Source: Volvariella volvacea V23
Taxonomy: Eukaryota > Basidiomycota > Agaricomycetes > Agaricales > Pluteaceae
Direction of reading: 5' to 3'
DNA: 64,000 nt
Assembly: GCA_000349905.1 (NCBI GenBank)
Contig: KB722739.1
Location: 1,314,762 to 1,378,761, forward strand
Both the position numbers and the translations under genes were made by a program. Every line of letters begins with the position of its first letter. Positions within the stretch are counted from its first letter, which is position 1. Of the stretch, positions 59,001 to 64,000 are shown piece by piece. The notes under the pieces are model-generated. The model was not told the origin of the DNA. It saw nothing but the letters and a program-made list of their open reading frames with translations, and ran no database searches.

Positions 59001-61254
59001 CGCCAGCCAACTTCGCAAGGGAATGTGGTATCGAGTGGGGGTCCTGAGGGGTCGTCCCGATTGGCAAGCTTAGGAATAGAAATTTCGGACTTCAAGCCTG
59101 GCTCGCCCTGTACGATGGATCAGGATGCATTGAACGTGCAAAATTAAAGGGTGACCGACAGATTGCCCTTTGATCGAGCTTCCATTAACAGCGAGGTCAC
59201 CAAGGTAGGCCAACAGTTTCTGTGCACGGTTTTGACTCTGGACAAGCTTGAAGAGGTCTGGGGTGTCGTCGATGAACTACAAAGCAAGGTCAATAAATGG
59301 GTTCATCCAGTATACTGGATACGCACAGTGGTCCAAGTCTTGCCACCAATAAAGACGTCGTGCGTCAACAAACGGAACAGGAAGGGGATATTAGTCTGCA
59401 ATAAAGATGAGCGCGCTGTCCTTGGACACGTAGGAACCACAAACCTTGACACCACGGATACGGAACTCAACCAAGGCGCGGAGCATCTTTCGACGCGCGA
59501 CTTCATAGGTAGCACCGCTCACACTGCATTTGACCAGCAAACTATCATAGTGAGGCTTCACAGAGTTCAGTATTGGCATCTACCAGCCAAATCAATTTAC
59601 ACACCGTAATTTGGGCACCAGCAAAACCGGAGCTCGCATCAAGACGAACACCATTACCACCTGCAGAACGATAAACTTCAATCTTTCCAGTATCAGGCTG
59701 GAAGTTTTGGGCAGGATCTTCGGTAGTGATACGACATTGGATAGCATACCCGCGCTTGGTGATGGCTTCCTGGGTTAATCCGAGCTGAGGGAGTGTTGCG
59801 CCAGCAGCGATTTGGATTTGTGCAGCAACAATATCAATGCCAGTAATTTCCTCTAGAAATTGTGTCAGAAGATGGACAGTCGCTAAATAAGTTTAAGGAG
59901 GCGCATCTTACCAGTGATAGTGTGCTCGACTTGAATACGAGGGTTGATCTCAATGAAGTAGTGTCTGCCCATTTGATCAACCAAGAACTCAGCAGTTCCA
60001 GCATTTCTATAGCCAACACTCTTGGCCAACTTGATAGCATCGGAGAGGATGGCTTGTCTGACTTCCTCTGGTAGGTGTGTCGCAGGTGCAACTTCTACGA
60101 CCTTTTGATGTCTGCGTTGCACGGAACAGTCTCGCTCAAACAAGTGAATAGTGTTGCCCTGAGCATCAGCGAGAATTTGAACCTCGATATGACGCGGGCG
60201 TTCAAGGAATCGCTCAATAAACACGGTTCCATCGCCAAAAGCAGCCTTGGCTTCACTGACTGCACGCTCGAAAGAGTTCTTGAAGTCAGACTGTTCTCTG
60301 ACTACACGCATTCCACGTCCACCTCCTCCCATGGCAGCCTTGATGATAACTAGGCGCCTATATTCAGGGACGCGGAAACTATGCTTTAGACCTCCAGAAC
60401 TTACCAGGGAAGCCGTACTCCTGAATGAAGGCAGCGCCATCTTCGTAATTATCTACTGGCCCGGGGGTACCTGGGACGACTGGTACGCCGACCTCCATGG
60501 CTAAAATGAGGCATCACTGAGCTTTGCAACGAACACAAGAAATGTAGTGCATACATACCAAGCGTGCGGGCCTTGGTCTTATCACCAAGCCTGTCAATGA
60601 CATCAGGGGAGGGTCCAACGAAGGCAATTCCAGCTTGTTCAACCTTGCGAGCGAATTCGGCATTTTCGGATAAGAACCCGTAACTGGATCATCCCGACAT
60701 TCGAACAAGGAAACAAATTCAAATTCAACGACGATCTGATGCGGAATATGATGCAACAGGGACATACCCAGGATGGATCATATCAACACCGTGCTCGAGC
60801 GCAATCTTGATGATATCGTCTTGGGCAAGATAGGCGCCAACGGGCGTCAGTCCCTTTCCAACTTGGTAGGCTTCATCAGCCTGCAAGTCCCGAGTTAGCT
60901 TCCAACAGGAGACTCCAGAGAGCGCAATCAATAAAGGCGAACCTTCTGACGATGAGCTGATAGACGATCTTCGTAGGAATAAATGGCGACAGTGTGCATC
61001 GCGAGCTCGTGGGCGGTACGGAAAACACGGATTGCGATTTCCTAATGCGATACATCGTTTAGCGCGCAATCGTAGTAGCCACATAGCTGGAGACATACAC
61101 CACGATTAGCGACTAGGATTTTGGTCAACGGACCATTGTGACCAGCAGACTTCCTGCGCATCGTCTGGATGGAGTGGACGGGGGTCCCCGGTGCGCTTGG
61201 GGACGCAGCGAACATGGCGGCTAACCTCGGGGGATGTAAGCTCTGCGATGCCAT
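56099..61254 (-). CDS. PYC1: Pyruvate carboxylase
   Basis: This biotin enzyme carboxylates pyruvate to oxaloacetate; in fungi it is usually cytosolic. The start is [20 protein letters not shown] at 61254. The biotin carboxylase domain has [12 protein letters not shown], the ATP-grasp loop [39 protein letters not shown] and [16 protein letters not shown]. The carboxyltransferase domain has [60 protein letters not shown] and [13 protein letters not shown]. The C-terminal biotin carrier domain has [20 protein letters not shown] and [20 protein letters not shown]. The biotin Lys is the last codon of a 17-nt exon (56318-56334). About 20 introns split the gene and I find no break. The stop is 56099-56101. 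Confidence 0.95.
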
Positions 61255-61857
61255 GGTGTGGGCAGTATTCAAATCCTGTTGTTCATGCAGTTGGGGGTTA
61301 TAAGTATTTATAATGTCTCTCCGGAATGGGAGGAATCGGGTGTACCGGATCCTGTTAATCAAATTGCTGAGTCCAAGACCTAGACACGATATTGACACCA
61401 GGGGGAGAAGAGGTGTCGAGGAAGGAAGTAGGTGGAGGTAAAGAAGGAAGGATGGGTGTAATAAGGTCGGAGGATAGCGATCGGCCCAAGGCAAAATCGC
61501 TGTTTATCAAATATTTAGCTGCGCCAACCGCCACCATCCACTCACGATCCTCAGTTTAATCTGCTCCTCCCCGGCAATAAGGCGGGCAGTCCGCTTCATC
61601 TCCACCCCACCACAAATATGTGTCCCAGGAGCGTATCATTGATTCCAGGGCCAAGACCATGAGCCTCAGATCTAAGCGAACCTGTTAGCTCGCAGCCGGA
61701 GTCCCATATCATTCCGTCTACACCGGAAGATAAAAGCTTAAACACGGAGAGACGGCCAAGCGCGAAGCAAGCACTTGTGAACCCACACCTTTCATACCAT
61801 TCCTCTCTATTGCCTATGTCTAGTGTATCCTATCCGGTCTCAACCGATGTCACCTGT
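61255..61857. other. Intergenic region upstream of pyruvate carboxylase
   Basis: About 600 bp between two minus-strand genes. It holds the presumed PYC promoter and the 3' end of VRG4. No other gene or repeat is visible. Confidence 0.5.
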
Positions 61858-63404
61858 CTACGAGTTCCTGTTCTGTACATTCGACAACGGTATTATTCCG
61901 TTCGCCTGCATTCGACTCTCTGCCTTCTTCTGATTGTTCTTTGCGACTGCATACACGACACCTGCAAAGAATCCGACCAAGACGGCCGTAACAGAACCAA
62001 ATGTAACGGGGTCGCCAAAGAACAGCATGCCCGATGCAGCAACAGGGAGTTTGTTCAAAGCTCCAACCATACTGTTGACCACGTTCAGGGTTTATGCGAC
62101 GCGGCGATCACCCAATGAGGACTCACCTATATGTCGTACTGCTAGTGACACGGATGCACCACGCTGTCGTGTACGAAATTCCAACGGCAGCGGCCCCAGA
62201 AAACACGATAGCAGATAGGAGGATATTCCTCGTCTCTTCCGGGCTAGATAAATGTGAGTTTCTGCGATGAAATCTGTGTTGAATAGGGTGCATACAAATT
62301 ACGACTCAGGTTCTCCGTGCTCCAATCCTCAACCAAGAAAGAAAACACGACGAGAATAGGAACACTGAGAAGGTTGTTGTAGAACATGGAATCCCAGTCA
62401 GAAAACCCAGTTGCTTTAATCCTTTTGCGCATCGTAAGGACCTGTTAATTGTCAGATAATTATTGGCTTCACACGTGCTGAAACTCACATAAGCAGCACT
62501 CGCTAAACAGTTGAGCATCATCCACAAGTACCCAATATTCAGCTGCCTAACGGCACCAGTGACAGCAGAAAGGGAATCAAGAGTCAAAGCGCTACTAGCA
62601 GCTGGCATGGAATCGCCAAACGTATTAGAGGTATCTGACCATGCAGCAATCACGGACGATACGACCTGTGTTTCATTTGAGTAAATACGAAGAACCTAAC
62701 CTAATCACACTGACCATGAAGACGAATGATACAAAGATGAGCGCGGTGACTTTGCCTCCAAACCATATTACTTCACCATACGCCTTCAATAAAATGAGCG
62801 GAATAAAGGGACTTGTTGACACGCTGTTACGTACAATCAGGATGATGGTCAGGTTCTTGAAAATAGTGTATACGGGGATGCTAAGGTATTGCTGCGGACC
62901 ATGTTAACGTCGTGGGCACAGCTATTGCAATGCGCTTACCAGACTTTTAGAGCCAGTGTAGATCACACTAACGAGGAAGAAACTGATAGGAAACCATGAT
63001 TTGGCATCCTGGGTATCAAAATCTCGGAAGGATATTATGCCGGCTTTCTTGCATGCGAGCACACAGGCTACACAGACACCCGATTGGATGGTTAATAGCA
63101 AGAAATTCATTGAAAAGTTTGCTCCAGAGACGACAAACTATTGACATGTCAAACGATTTGCACAGTTGCATACATGGGTCATACCTTGTTCACGACAGTC
63201 ATTATTATTGACGCAAAACAGTAGCATATAATCGAACCCACTGAAATATAGTATGAACAAAGTGAATCGCAGTGACTGTTGCTTCACTCACTAGCAGTCG
63301 AAGATGAGGCCTCTTTAACCTGACCAGTCGCAATAGCCTTCTTCAGTTCAGCGGCATCTCTCTCCTCTGCAGCGTGCGCTGCCTTGCCATTACTAGCCGA
63401 CATC
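61858..63404 (-). CDS. VRG4: GDP-mannose transporter
   Basis: VRG4 is a Golgi nucleotide-sugar antiporter that supplies GDP-mannose for glycoprotein and glycolipid mannosylation. The start [20 protein letters not shown] at 63404 is a hydrophilic cytosolic tail. About ten hydrophobic segments follow ([94 protein letters not shown] and others). The [19 protein letters not shown] stretch contains the GALNK motif known to contact GDP-mannose. [14 protein letters not shown] is the second conserved motif of the family. The C-terminal tail is [20 protein letters not shown] and onward, stop 61858-61860. About eight short introns, and the protein appears complete. Confidence 0.93.
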
Positions 63405-64000
63405 ACCCAAAAAGCCCAAGTACCACGTAAATATAGGACAAAAGAAAGGAAAACGAACGATAAGTTGGGTGGAGTTGACGTTGAAGCAAATGTAAGGGAG
63501 AAGGTTGTGTGGCTGTCCCAATTCCCCCTTTCGGCCCATCCCCGTCAATAAATCACGTGGTGTCGACGCCCTGTCCGCGGTGCTTCACTCGCGTTCGAGG
63601 GCTGCACCATCGTCTTTCGTAGTTCCTGCGACCACTCATAGCGTAGCCCTCTAGCATCGCGATACGAATGAAATAATTTTCCCTGCGTTTATTTCTCGGA
63701 AATCATATCTAGCGGAAGCGGCGTTAAAGGAACTGACAAGATTCCCCAAGGCTGCCAAAAGATAAAGGTATTGAGAAGTTGTATCTTTGCCCGGGTAAAA
63801 AATTTCGATCGTCGCCTCCTGCGAAAAGGAATACAGGTTCATCAAGAATTTCATGATCTCCCTAGCAGTTAGTGGTGCTTTTGGGCCGCACTATGGCGGG
63901 GCCGAGTCGCAACATTCGTTCACCATCTTTGACTACGTGTTGTCAGTCATTGGCTGTGCTGTGCTAATTTAAACTAAACATAATGAGTCTGAGGTTAGTG
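63405..64000. other. Region upstream of VRG4 to the window edge
   Basis: It holds the VRG4 promoter near 63405-63550. Beyond that short ORFs occur on both strands, for example 63651-63854 (-) and a 40-codon ORF on + from about 63853. None has a recognisable motif, and I cannot tell whether a neighbouring gene begins here. Confidence 0.4.

Noticed and set aside
1..64000. CRISPR array, prophage, rRNA operon or intact transposon
   Set aside because: No spaced direct repeats, terminal repeats, integrase or transposase motifs, or rRNA signatures were seen, and the window is eukaryotic nuclear DNA.

Overview
The window is nuclear DNA from a filamentous basidiomycete, most likely an Agaricomycete. 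Almost every gene is split by short introns of about 49-75 bp with GT...AG ends, genes lie on both strands at a density of about one per 2-3 kb, and the proteins are fungal (SHR3, ECL1, SUR2, BEM3, ROM2-type RhoGEF, CBM1-tagged hydrolase). The residue patterns remind me of the Rhizoctonia/Ceratobasidium group, but that is recollection and not something I could test.

Layout. 1-1771 is the 3' part of an acidic AT-hook protein. 1988-5215 (+) holds an F-box protein and methylthioribulose-1-phosphate dehydratase (methionine salvage). 5606-7062 (-) is a UBA/zinc finger/UBX adaptor, divergent from a large Rho1 exchange factor (7553-13541, +) with DEP, two DH, PH and CNH domains. 13918-22292 holds a DUF1640 mitochondrial coiled-coil protein (-), MAK16 (+), SUR2 sphinganine hydroxylase (-), CNOT9/CAF40 (-) and an ADF-H plus PH protein (-). 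22600-30325 holds a decayed gene fragment, a secreted CBM1-GH95 alpha-L-fucosidase (-) and the intact DUF1295 membrane enzyme (-) from which the fragment was copied. 30736-33817 (-) is an iron-sulfur L-serine dehydratase with a mitochondrial-type leader, divergent from the BEM3-like RhoGAP (34252-39118, +), followed by SHR3 (+). 40418-52249 is gene-poor: only an ECL1-family gene (46243-47186, +) stands in almost 12 kb. 52250-64000 returns to dense housekeeping genes: a putative small membrane protein (-), SmB (-), a nitronate monooxygenase (+), pyruvate carboxylase (-) and the GDP-mannose transporter VRG4 (-).

How the genes fit together. There is no biosynthetic or defence cluster here. Two Rho regulators (a Rho1-type GEF and a Cdc42-type GAP) and an actin-binding ADF-H/PH protein all serve polarised growth, but they are not adjacent. 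VRG4 and SHR3 serve the secretory pathway, pyruvate carboxylase and serine dehydratase meet at pyruvate, and MAK16, SmB and CNOT9 serve RNA metabolism.

The most interesting signals are in gene architecture. Five genes contain very small coding exons: 3 nt in the MtnB gene, 9 nt in serine dehydratase, 12, 14 and 21 nt in DUF1295, 17 nt in pyruvate carboxylase (carrying the biotin lysine), and an ATG-only coding exon in SmB. MAK16 uses a GC-AG intron. I decoded these by hand from splice signals, reading frame and family conservation, so RNA evidence is needed to settle them.
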